Shown here in pieces: positions 18,313 through 29,134 of a DNA stretch of 64,000 bases. This stretch comes from Paraburkholderia guartelaensis (GTDB lineage: Bacteria > Pseudomonadota > Gammaproteobacteria > Burkholderiales > Burkholderiaceae): contig NZ_SMOD01000004.1 of assembly GCF_004353905.1 (NCBI RefSeq), positions 124,001 to 188,000 of the forward strand. Reading direction: 5' to 3'. The position numbers and the translations under genes were made by a program. The stretch's first letter is position 1, and every line of letters begins with the position of its first letter. The notes below the pieces were generated by a model, which made no database searches, was not told where the DNA came from, and was given only the letters and a program-made list of their open reading frames with translations.

Positions 18313-19143
18313 CTACAGCCATCGCTCCCAGACCGGCTTGAGATCGGAAGGCAAAGGCGGCAGCGTGCCCGGCTCGATCGTGTCGGGCCCGGGCGCATGG
18401 AAGTCCGAACCGCGCGACGCCTCGAAGCCAAAGCGCCGCGCAACGGCCGCGTACTCGGCGTACTGGTCGGGCGTATGGCTGCCGGTGACGACTTCGATGG
18501 CCTTGCCGCCCAGATCGATGAATTCGCCGAAGAGCGTATCGAATTCGAGCTGGGTGTAAGCATAGCGGCCCGGATGCGCGATGACCGCCTCGCCGCCCGC
18601 CGCCTTGATCCACGCTACGGCATCGGCGAGCTTCGCCCAGCGGTGCGCGATGTAGCCGGGCTTGCCGTCGCCGAGCCAGCGCGAAAACGCGTCCTGGGTG
18701 TTCTGCGCGCGGCCGCTTTCCACGAGAAAGCGCGCGAAGTGGGTCCGCGAGATCAGGTCGGGATTCGAGACGTACTGCAGCGCGCCTTCATACGCGTCAG
18801 GAATGCCGAGTTCGCCGAGCCGCTCGCCGATGGCTTCGGCGCGCGCCGCGCGGCCGTCACGCGTGCGCGCGAGCCCGTCGACGAGTGCGGCGCACTCCGG
18901 ATCCACATGCAGACCCACGATGTGCACCGTGCGCGATGCCCAGGTGACCGAAATCTCGACGCCGCTCAAATAGCGCATGCCGAGCGCTTCGGCCGCCTCG
19001 CGCGCTTCGCGCTGGCCGCCGAGCACGTCATGATCGGTGAGCGCCCACAAGCCCACGCCACCCGCTTTCGCAAGCTGCGCGACGGCAGCCGGGGCCAGTT
19101 GCCCGTCGGAGACAGTGGAGTGACAGTGGAGATCAGCGTTCAT
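18313..19143 (-). CDS. PHP-domain phosphoesterase (YciV/TrpH type, RNase AM-like)
   Basis: A 276-residue polymerase-and-histidinol-phosphatase domain protein. The metal-binding motifs are DLHCHSTVSDG (D4, H6, H8), ALTDHD (D37, H38, D39), GLHVDPE, AHPGRYAY and SRGSDFHAPG. E. coli YciV of this family is a 3',5'-nucleotide bisphosphate phosphatase and 5'-3' exonuclease (RNase AM) that trims rRNA 5' ends. Its place beside the YciO-like gene mirrors the yciO-yciV neighbourhood of enterics, supporting the assignment. Confidence 0.9.
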   Translation of the reverse strand: MNADLHCHSTVSDGQLAPAAVAQLAKAGGVGLWALTDHDVLGGQREAREAAEALGMRYLSGVEISVTWASRTVHIVGLHVDPECAALVDGLARTRDGRAARAEAIGERLGELGIPDAYEGALQYVSNPDLISRTHFARFLVESGRAQNTQDAFSRWLGDGKPGYIAHRWAKLADAVAWIKAAGGEAVIAHPGRYAYTQLEFDTLFGEFIDLGGKAIEVVTGSHTPDQYAEYAAVARRFGFEASRGSDFHAPGPDTIEPGTLPPLPSDLKPVWERWL

Positions 19144-19245
19144 TGGATGTGGGAAAAGGATGAACGTCCATTTTACTGCAACGCAGTGAAGTCGTCGGGC
19201 GGTGCCTTGCGCCTAGCCGCCGCCCGAATAAGCGCTCGACGTGCC

Positions 19246-20145
19246 TTACGCTCCCGCGCAGAACGCCTCGATCAGGCGCGCGACCTCTTCCGGCTGGTCG
19301 TGGTGCACCATGTGCCCCGCCCCGTCGACGATACGCTCGCGCCAGTCGGGGAATGCCTCGAAGCGCTTCTTGAATTCGTCGATGGGCACCGCCCCCGCGA
19401 GCCGCACGAGCGTTTCGGAGCTGGCCGCTTCGACATGCAGCACCCTTGCGCTCACTTGCGACCAGATCGCCATCACCTCGTCGAGCTGGTACAGCAGCGG
19501 ACCGCGCATCTTGTGCGCGGGATCGCCGAGCAGCACATAGCCGCCCTCGCCGTCGGGCTTCGACCAGTGTTCGGCGAGAAAGCGTGCACGCGGTGCAATC
19601 AGACGCGGATTGGTCTTCACGAGCCGTGCGGCCACTTCGTCGAGCGACGCGTACGTGCGCAGTTGCGGCGGCGTGCGCAAGTCGTCGAGCCATTCGCGCA
19701 TGCGGCCCGGCGCCTGTTTGGATGACGGCGCCGGCAGGCCGAAACCCTCCAGATCGACCACGCGGCGCACGCGCTCCGGCCGCACGCCCGCGTAGAGGCA
19801 CACGATGTTCGCGCCGAGACTGTGCCCGACGAGATCCACCTGGCCCTCGGGCGCGTAGTGGGCAAGCAGCGCATCGAGATCCGCGAGGTAGTCGGGGAAC
19901 CAGTAGTTGCTGCCCTGTCCCCGCGCGACGGGCCAGTCGGAAAGGCCGAAGCCGCGCAGATCGGGCGCGATGACCTGCCAGTCGCCGCCGCGTGCATCGA
20001 GTGCATCGACGACAAACTGGAACGACGCCGCGACGTCCATCCAGCCGTGCAGCATGAAGAGCACGGGCGCGCCCTCTGCACCCCAGCGGCGCACGTGCAG
20101 CCGGATGCCATTGACGTCGACGAATTCGGATCGGGATTGATTCAT
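19246..20145 (-). CDS. Alpha/beta-fold hydrolase
   Basis: A 299-residue soluble alpha/beta hydrolase. The oxyanion region is MLHGWMD (about residues 31-37), the nucleophile elbow is GHSLG with S109, and the base is probably the His in GAGHMVHHDQP near residue 278. The DLRGFGLSD strand is typical of the epoxide hydrolase/haloperoxidase-like branch. No substrate can be assigned. It lies between the PHP phosphatase and DUF455 genes with independent spacing on both sides. Confidence 0.87.
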   Translation of the reverse strand: MNQSRSEFVDVNGIRLHVRRWGAEGAPVLFMLHGWMDVAASFQFVVDALDARGGDWQVIAPDLRGFGLSDWPVARGQGSNYWFPDYLADLDALLAHYAPEGQVDLVGHSLGANIVCLYAGVRPERVRRVVDLEGFGLPAPSSKQAPGRMREWLDDLRTPPQLRTYASLDEVAARLVKTNPRLIAPRARFLAEHWSKPDGEGGYVLLGDPAHKMRGPLLYQLDEVMAIWSQVSARVLHVEAASSETLVRLAGAVPIDEFKKRFEAFPDWRERIVDGAGHMVHHDQPEEVARLIEAFCAGA

Positions 20146-20206
20146 TTGCGCCGCCGCAAAAAAGAATGATCGTTCGATTATATAGGCGCTGAGCGTCTGC
20201 GCCAGG

Positions 20207-21127
20207 TCATTCGTTCGAATGACGCTCCGTTGACTTCTTCGCGACGCCCTGTTCCGCGGCGTCCTGGGCCGCGAGCGTATCCAGTTCGGCTTCGTCGAAA
20301 CCCGCCGAGCGGCGCGCCTCGAAGTTGAACGGGCCGCGCATGCGCGGCGCGTGGTACTGCTCGGCGAGCGCGAGCCACGCCGCGTGCGGGTCGAGCGCGC
20401 GCGCCTCGCACAAGTGGCGGAACCAATGGTTGCCGATGCGCACGTGCCCCACTTCGTCGCGCAGGATGATGTCGAGGATCGCGGCCGATTCGTCGTCGCC
20501 AGCCTGCTTCAGGCGTGCGCGGATGGGCGGCGAGGCGTCGAGCCCGCGCGCCTCCAGCACGCGCGGCACGAGCGCCATGCGCGCGAGCACGTCGGCGCTC
20601 GTGCGCTCGCACATCTCCCACAGGCCGTTGTGCGCGGGGAAGTCGCCGTATGCGTGGCCATAGTCGGCGAGCCGCGCACGCAGCAGCGAGAAGTGATACG
20701 CCTCCTCCGACGCGACCTTGAGCCAGTCGCCGTAGAACGCGTCGGGCATGGCGGGGAAGCGCCAGACCGCGTCGAGCGCGAGATTGATCGCGTTGAATTC
20801 GATATGGGCCAGCGCGTGCAGCAGCACGACGCGACCCTGAGGCGTGCTCATGCTGCGGCGCTGCAGTTCGCGCGGCTCGACGAGCGGCGGCTCGGCCGGG
20901 CGGCCAGGCAAACCGTCCGGCGTCGGGATAGCGCGTTTTGGTTCCCAGCGAGGCGCAGCGGCCCGAGCCTGGCTTAGCGCGTACAGCGCGCTCACCGCAT
21001 CGGCCTTGGCGACCGGATCACAATCGCGCAGCGCGGCGAGTGCGGTGAGACGCCAGCAGTCGGGCTCGGCATCTGTTGGACTTGGGAGATCAGCACTCGC
21101 GCTGACGGCGGAAAAAGCGGAATTCAT
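20207..21127 (-). CDS. DUF455 ferritin-like protein
   Basis: A 306-residue protein of the DUF455 family, a ferritin-like four-helix di-iron fold. Candidate iron ligands are HIEFNAINLALD (E), EEAYHFSLL (ExxH) and DEVGHVRIG (ExxH), the paired carboxylate-histidine arrangement of diiron oxygenases. I place the start at the ATG at 21127 (MNSAFSAVSAS); the longer frame to 21214 is Arg-rich and looks non-coding. Its reaction is unknown. It is divergent from the gamma carbonic anhydrase gene. Confidence 0.85.
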   Translation of the reverse strand: MNSAFSAVSASADLPSPTDAEPDCWRLTALAALRDCDPVAKADAVSALYALSQARAAAPRWEPKRAIPTPDGLPGRPAEPPLVEPRELQRRSMSTPQGRVVLLHALAHIEFNAINLALDAVWRFPAMPDAFYGDWLKVASEEAYHFSLLRARLADYGHAYGDFPAHNGLWEMCERTSADVLARMALVPRVLEARGLDASPPIRARLKQAGDDESAAILDIILRDEVGHVRIGNHWFRHLCEARALDPHAAWLALAEQYHAPRMRGPFNFEARRSAGFDEAELDTLAAQDAAEQGVAKKSTERHSNE

Positions 21128-21315
21128 CGGCAGAAGAAACAGGGACCGAAAAGCGGAAGAGCAACACTGTCGCGCGGGCGCCCGAAAAGCACCCCGAGCG
21201 GACCGCGCACGCAACCGTTTACAATACGCGATTCACCTGCCTTGCGTCGTCCGCACCCGTTGCACGTCGCCAGCAGACCGGCAGCAGCCCCGAAAGACAT
21301 AGGAGACTCAACACC

Positions 21316-21840
21316 GTGGCCATCTACAAGCTTGGCGAAGCCGCACCGACCATTCACGAAAGCGTGTTCGTCGCGGACAACGCGACTGTCATCGGCAAGG
21401 TCGAACTGGCCGAAGACGCGAGCGTCTGGTTTGGCGCGACGCTGCGCGGCGACAACGAGCCGATCACCGTCGGCGCGCGCAGCAACGTTCAGGAAGGCGC
21501 GGTGCTCCACACGGACCCCGGCTACCCGCTCACGCTCGAAGCGAACGTGACCGTGGGCCATCAGGCCATGCTGCACGGCTGCACCGTGAAGGAAGGCGCA
21601 CTGATCGGCATTCAGGCCGTGGTCTTGAATGGCGCGGTAATCGGCCGCAACTGTCTGGTTGGCGCGGGTGCGGTGGTCACCGAAGGCAAGGTGTTCCCCG
21701 ACAACTCGCTGATTCTCGGCGCGCCGGCCAAAGTCGTGCGCGAGTTGACCGAGGCCGACATCGCCGGCCTCAAGCGCAACGCGGATGCCTACGCGCAGCG
21801 CCGCGAATATTTCAAGGCGCAGCTCGTGCGCATCGGCTGA
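21316..21840 (+). CDS. Gamma carbonic anhydrase family protein
   Basis: A 174-residue left-handed beta-helix protein of hexapeptide repeats (VIGKVELAEDASVWFG onward), related to YrdA/PaaY/CaiE. The zinc histidines are in LHTDPGYP, VGHQAMLHGC, consistent with the three-His site at monomer interfaces. The start is GTG at 21316 with AGGAGA nine bases upstream. Carbonic anhydrase activity is known only for some family members. It is 66 bases upstream of hslO on the same strand. Confidence 0.92.
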   Translation: MAIYKLGEAAPTIHESVFVADNATVIGKVELAEDASVWFGATLRGDNEPITVGARSNVQEGAVLHTDPGYPLTLEANVTVGHQAMLHGCTVKEGALIGIQAVVLNGAVIGRNCLVGAGAVVTEGKVFPDNSLILGAPAKVVRELTEADIAGLKRNADAYAQRREYFKAQLVRIG

Positions 21841-21906
21841 GAGCGGCACGCTCTTGCCGTGTGCGGCGCGGGCCGCGCCGCCCCGATTGAAACGAAGGAA
21901 AAGATT

Positions 21907-22869
21907 GTGAACGACCAGTTGCAAAAATTCATGTTCAGCGCCGCGCCGGTGCGCGGCGAGATCGTCTCGCTGAACAACACGTGGCAAGAAGTGCTCAAGC
22001 GCCGCCAGTATCCGACGCCTGTGCGCACCGTGCTCGGCGAGATGATGGCGGCGTGCGCGCTGCTCTCGGCGAATCTCAAGTTCGACGGCACGCTGATCAT
22101 GCAGATCTTCGGCGACGGCCCCGTGAAGATGCTGGTCGTGCAGTGCGGCTCGGACTTGACGATGCGCGCGACCGCCCGCCTCGGCGAAGACTTTACGGGC
22201 GAAAACGCCCTGCCGCTCGGCGAGGAACTCACGTTCGCCGACCTCGTGAATCCGGACGGCCAGGGCCGCTGCGTGATCACGCTCGACCCCGCGAAAAAGC
22301 AGCCGGGCCAGCAGCCCTACCAGGGCATCGTGCCGCTGAATGGCGAAGACGGCCCGCTCAAGTCGATCGCCGCCGTGCTTGAGCATTACATGCACCACTC
22401 GGAACAGCTCGACTCGCGCCTGTGGCTCGCTGCCAACGACGACCGCGCGGTCGGCATGCTGCTCCAGAAGCTGCCGGGCGACGGCGGGATCGTGCCGCAC
22501 CAGGGCGAGCACGATCTCGATACGTGGGAGCGCGTCTGCACGCTCGGCGGCACGCTCACGCGCGACGAAATGCTCAAGGAAGACGGCGAGACGTTGTTCC
22601 GTCGCCTCTTCTGGCAAGAGAACGTGCGTCACTTCGAGCCGATGGCGCCGCGCTTCCAGTGTTCGTGCTCGCGCGAGAAAGTGGGCGCGATGCTCAAGAT
22701 GCTGGGCCGCGAGGAAGTCGACGGCGTGATCGAGGAACGCGGTCATGTCGAGATTCATTGCGACTACTGCAATCAGCGCTATGAGTTCGACCCTGTGGAT
22801 GTCGCGCAACTTTTTGCCGTGACTGGGCTCTCAGAAAGCGTGAGCCCCGCGGCCGAGCGTCGCCACTGA
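21907..22869 (+). CDS. hslO: Redox-regulated chaperone Hsp33
   Basis: Holdase chaperone activated by oxidation and unfolding. The GTG at 21907 gives VNDQLQKFMFSAAPVRGE and 320 residues, with GAAGGAAAAG just upstream. The redox-switch zinc site is complete: CSC in FQCSCSREKV and CDYC in EIHCDYCNQRYEF, giving the C-x-C...C-x2-C ligands. The substrate-binding N-terminal domain is normal. It is followed by short repeats and a perfect palindrome, not by a typical terminator. Confidence 0.96.
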   Translation: MNDQLQKFMFSAAPVRGEIVSLNNTWQEVLKRRQYPTPVRTVLGEMMAACALLSANLKFDGTLIMQIFGDGPVKMLVVQCGSDLTMRATARLGEDFTGENALPLGEELTFADLVNPDGQGRCVITLDPAKKQPGQQPYQGIVPLNGEDGPLKSIAAVLEHYMHHSEQLDSRLWLAANDDRAVGMLLQKLPGDGGIVPHQGEHDLDTWERVCTLGGTLTRDEMLKEDGETLFRRLFWQENVRHFEPMAPRFQCSCSREKVGAMLKMLGREEVDGVIEERGHVEIHCDYCNQRYEFDPVDVAQLFAVTGLSESVSPAAERRH

Positions 22870-22923
22870 GGCAAACGGAAGCAAAGTGAAGCAAACTGCG
22901 GCGCAACACGTGTTGCGCCGCAG
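22868..22923 (+). repeat. Three 10-bp repeats and a 28-bp perfect palindrome after hslO
   Basis: Starting at the hslO stop there are three 10-base direct repeats (GAGGCAAACG, GAAGCAAAGT, GAAGCAAACT). A 28-base perfect palindrome at 22896-22923 (left half CTGCGGCGCAACAC) follows. As RNA it could form a long stem with almost no loop. There is no T-run after it, so a classical rho-independent terminator is unlikely. A protein-binding site or mRNA 3'-end stabiliser is possible. Confidence 0.7.
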
Positions 22924-23017
22924 CCCTAAGCAGCGGTACATAGGCCCGGGGAACAAGTCGAGATGCGGACCCGCCTTCCTCTCTAGTTACTTAGGCGTCC
23001 GATAGATGGAGAGAAGC

Positions 23018-23419
23018 ATGATCAAGAACAATCGCTTCATACGTCCATTACGCGAGCGCATGCCGCGCGTGAGCGCGTTGCTCGTACTCGCGACGCTCGG
23101 CGCGGCCGTTGTGTCGACGAGCGGCTGCATGATGGACCCGCCGGGTCCGTCGCCGATCTACAGCCGGCTGCCCCCGGCGCAGTCGGGCCTCCCGGCCGCC
23201 GCGCCCGTGCTCACGCCCGACGAAAAGGCGAGCTACGACGCGATCGACCGTCAGGTGCTCGCCGAACAGGACAACGCCATGGCCGCGGAAGCTGCCGCAC
23301 AAGCCTGGTCGCGCGCGTATGCGCCGCCGGTCACCGTCTACGGCAGCTATTACAGCGGCGGTTGGGGGCACGGCTGGGGTACGGGTATTGGCTACGGCTA
23401 TCCGGGCTGGGGATGGTAA
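23018..23419 (+). CDS. Small lipoprotein, unknown function
   Basis: A 133-residue exported protein. The ATG at 23018 has GGAGAG upstream and gives MIKNNRFIRPLRERM, then a hydrophobic segment and the lipobox STSGC-M (Cys near residue 37). The mature part has a Pro/Ala-rich linker (PGPSPIYSRLPPAQ), a helical segment (DEKASYDAIDRQVLAEQDNAM), and a Gly/Tyr/Trp-rich tail (YGSYYSGGWGHGWGTG). I recognise no domain. It ends in a strong terminator shared with ftsB. Confidence 0.75.
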   Translation: MIKNNRFIRPLRERMPRVSALLVLATLGAAVVSTSGCMMDPPGPSPIYSRLPPAQSGLPAAAPVLTPDEKASYDAIDRQVLAEQDNAMAAEAAAQAWSRAYAPPVTVYGSYYSGGWGHGWGTGIGYGYPGWGW

Positions 23420-23455
23420 TCGCGCGGGCTTCACGAGGCGCACTCCCACAACGAA

Positions 23456-23484
23456 AAAAGGCGCGGCTCAATGCCGCGCCTTTT
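23456..23484 (+). terminator. Bidirectional intrinsic terminator
   Basis: A perfect 12-bp stem (AAAAGGCGCGGC, 23456-23467, with GCCGCGCCTTTT, 23473-23484) and a 5-base loop. It serves the lipoprotein gene on the plus strand and, through the A-run, ftsB on the minus strand. Confidence 0.92.
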
Positions 23485-23516
23485 GTTTGCCTGCCTGCTC
23501 AGCGCAAGCGGCGCAC

Positions 23517-23939
23517 TTAACCCGCCTTCTTCACTTCCTTCCCGTGCCCGTGCTTCTTCTCCGGCACACGCGAAACCGGATTCGGCACCACCCTGACCGG
23601 CGCCGCCGACATCTCGCCGCGCGTCGAGGTATTCGACGAACCGCTCGGCGTAACCGGCGGCGTCTGGTTCGGCGAGACGAACTGCACGAACACCTCGCTG
23701 TCCTTCACCATGCCCATCTCATAGCGAGCACGCTCCTCGACGGCAGCCGTGCCGTTCTGCAGATCCTGCACTTCGCCCGCGATGCGTTCGTTGCGCAGTT
23801 TCTCGTCGTCATTCTGCTTTTGCTGCTGCGCGAGTTGCTGCTGCAGTTCGTGGACACGCAGCCAACCACCATGGCCCCACCAGAGCGGATACTGGATCAG
23901 CACGAGCAGGATGATCAGAACGACAGTGACAAGCCGCAT
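23517..23939 (-). CDS. ftsB: Cell division protein FtsB
   Basis: Bitopic divisome protein that forms a complex with FtsL and FtsQ. The 140-residue protein starts MRLVTVVLIILLVLIQYPLW, so the transmembrane helix is right at the N-terminus. It continues with the signature WWGHGGW and a coiled coil (VHELQQQLAQQQKQNDDEKLRNERI, about residues 29-60). The family segment EERARYEMGMVKDSEVFVQFV follows. The C-terminal Pro/Ser/Thr-rich tail is longer than in E. coli (103 residues). It lies downstream of eno, the same eno-ftsB order as in E. coli. Confidence 0.96.
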   Translation of the reverse strand: MRLVTVVLIILLVLIQYPLWWGHGGWLRVHELQQQLAQQQKQNDDEKLRNERIAGEVQDLQNGTAAVEERARYEMGMVKDSEVFVQFVSPNQTPPVTPSGSSNTSTRGEMSAAPVRVVPNPVSRVPEKKHGHGKEVKKAG

Positions 23940-23960
23940 GAAAGGTGCCGGATAAATACA

Positions 23961-23989
23961 CGCCGCCCTGCGCTATACGCAGGGCGGCG
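23961..23989 (-). other. Hairpin between eno and ftsB
   Basis: A 12-bp perfect GC-rich stem (CGCCGCCCTGCG, 23961-23972, with CGCAGGGCGGCG, 23978-23989) and a 5-base loop lie between eno and ftsB. The minus-strand continuation TGTATTTATCC is only weakly T-rich, so partial termination or mRNA end protection is more likely than full termination. Confidence 0.6.
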
Positions 23990-24040
23990 GAGAGAGATGA
24001 CGAAGGGTGACAGCAAGGCTGCTGCCGGCGCTGGGTCCGC

Positions 24041-25494
<1,454 letters not shown>

Positions 25495-25602
25495 CGCTGC
25501 CACGCTGCCTTGTACATCGAGCGCGGTGCGTTGCGCCGCGCTGCTCCTCCATCGCGCCGCTCATGCAATCGAAGCGGCGCGCCGTACTACGTAATTTCCA
25601 GC

Positions 25603-28160
<2,558 letters not shown>

Positions 28161-28254
28161 CTAACCCTGAATTTTGAGCGAGCAGAAACGACGCGCGGCG
28201 CGTTGCCCTGCGCTCCACCCTGTCCCGCAAGCAGCCGCGCCGAAAAGCGGCCGC

Positions 28255-29058
28255 TCAGGCTCCGTTTTCCATGGCGTAAAGCATGCGCTGCACCGCGCGC
28301 GCGGTCTCGATCGGACGCTCCATCGGATACAGATGACTGCCCTCGATCCACTCGAAGCGCTCGCCGGCAATGCGCCGCGTTGCCGCAAGCCCGACCTGGC
28401 GCACTTCACGCGACTGCGTGCCCGCGACGAAGCTCACCGGCACGGGCGAGCCGTGCACGAGCCGCGGGCCTAGCGTGTGCGGCAGCGTGCGGTAAATCAT
28501 GTATTCGGTCTGGCGGTCGAAGGCGAGCGTGCGGCCGCCGTCGACCGAGGTCTGAGGAATACCGAAGTCGACATAGTCGGATAGCACGCGCTCGTCCCAG
28601 CGCGCGAACGCCGCCTTCGTATGGAAGTGCCGCCAGGCTTCGTCGCGGCTCGCCCAGTTCGTGCGGCGCGTGCGCGTGGCGGCGGCAGGCGAGAGGCGCT
28701 CGTCGAGGCCGGTCCACTGCGAGACCCGCAGCATGCTGCTGCGCCAGCCCGCGATCACCGGCGAATCGAGCATCACGACGCCCTTGACCCATTGCGGCCT
28801 TTTCAGCGCGGCCATCAGCGAGAGATAGCCGCCGAGCGAATGGCCGACGAGCCACACGGGCTCCTCGTAGGTGCGGCCAATGTCGTCGAGCAGCTGCTCG
28901 ACGAGATGCGGCCAGTCGCGGGTGACGGGAAAGCGCGCGTCGTGCCCGATGCGCTCGATGTAGCGCAGCTCGTAGTTGTCGCCCAGTTCGGCGAAGAACG
29001 TGCGATACGTCGAGGCCGGAAAGCCGTTCGCGTGCGAGAAATGGATGACGTTTTTCAA
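28255..29058 (-). CDS. Alpha/beta-fold hydrolase
   Basis: A 267-residue alpha/beta hydrolase. It starts MKNVIHFSHANGFPASTY, where SHANG replaces the usual HG oxyanion motif. The nucleophile elbow is GHSLGGY (S74) and the likely catalytic His is in EGSHLYPMERP near residue 246. This start with HANGFPA is typical of a subgroup of proteobacterial hydrolases annotated without known substrate. It is separated from pyrG by about 140 bases and from comEC by about 75. Confidence 0.87.
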   Translation of the reverse strand: MKNVIHFSHANGFPASTYRTFFAELGDNYELRYIERIGHDARFPVTRDWPHLVEQLLDDIGRTYEEPVWLVGHSLGGYLSLMAALKRPQWVKGVVMLDSPVIAGWRSSMLRVSQWTGLDERLSPAAATRTRRTNWASRDEAWRHFHTKAAFARWDERVLSDYVDFGIPQTSVDGGRTLAFDRQTEYMIYRTLPHTLGPRLVHGSPVPVSFVAGTQSREVRQVGLAATRRIAGERFEWIEGSHLYPMERPIETARAVQRMLYAMENGA

Positions 29059-29134
29059 AGGCGGCGTGTCTCTCTATTTTGTTGATCTCTTTCGTGATTC
29101 GCGCTTTCGTTCATCCTGCTATCGGCCCGGCGCG

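Noticed and set aside
21124..22809. A 561-codon minus-strand frame
   Set aside because: It is antisense to the carbonic anhydrase gene and hslO, both with good start sites and family motifs.
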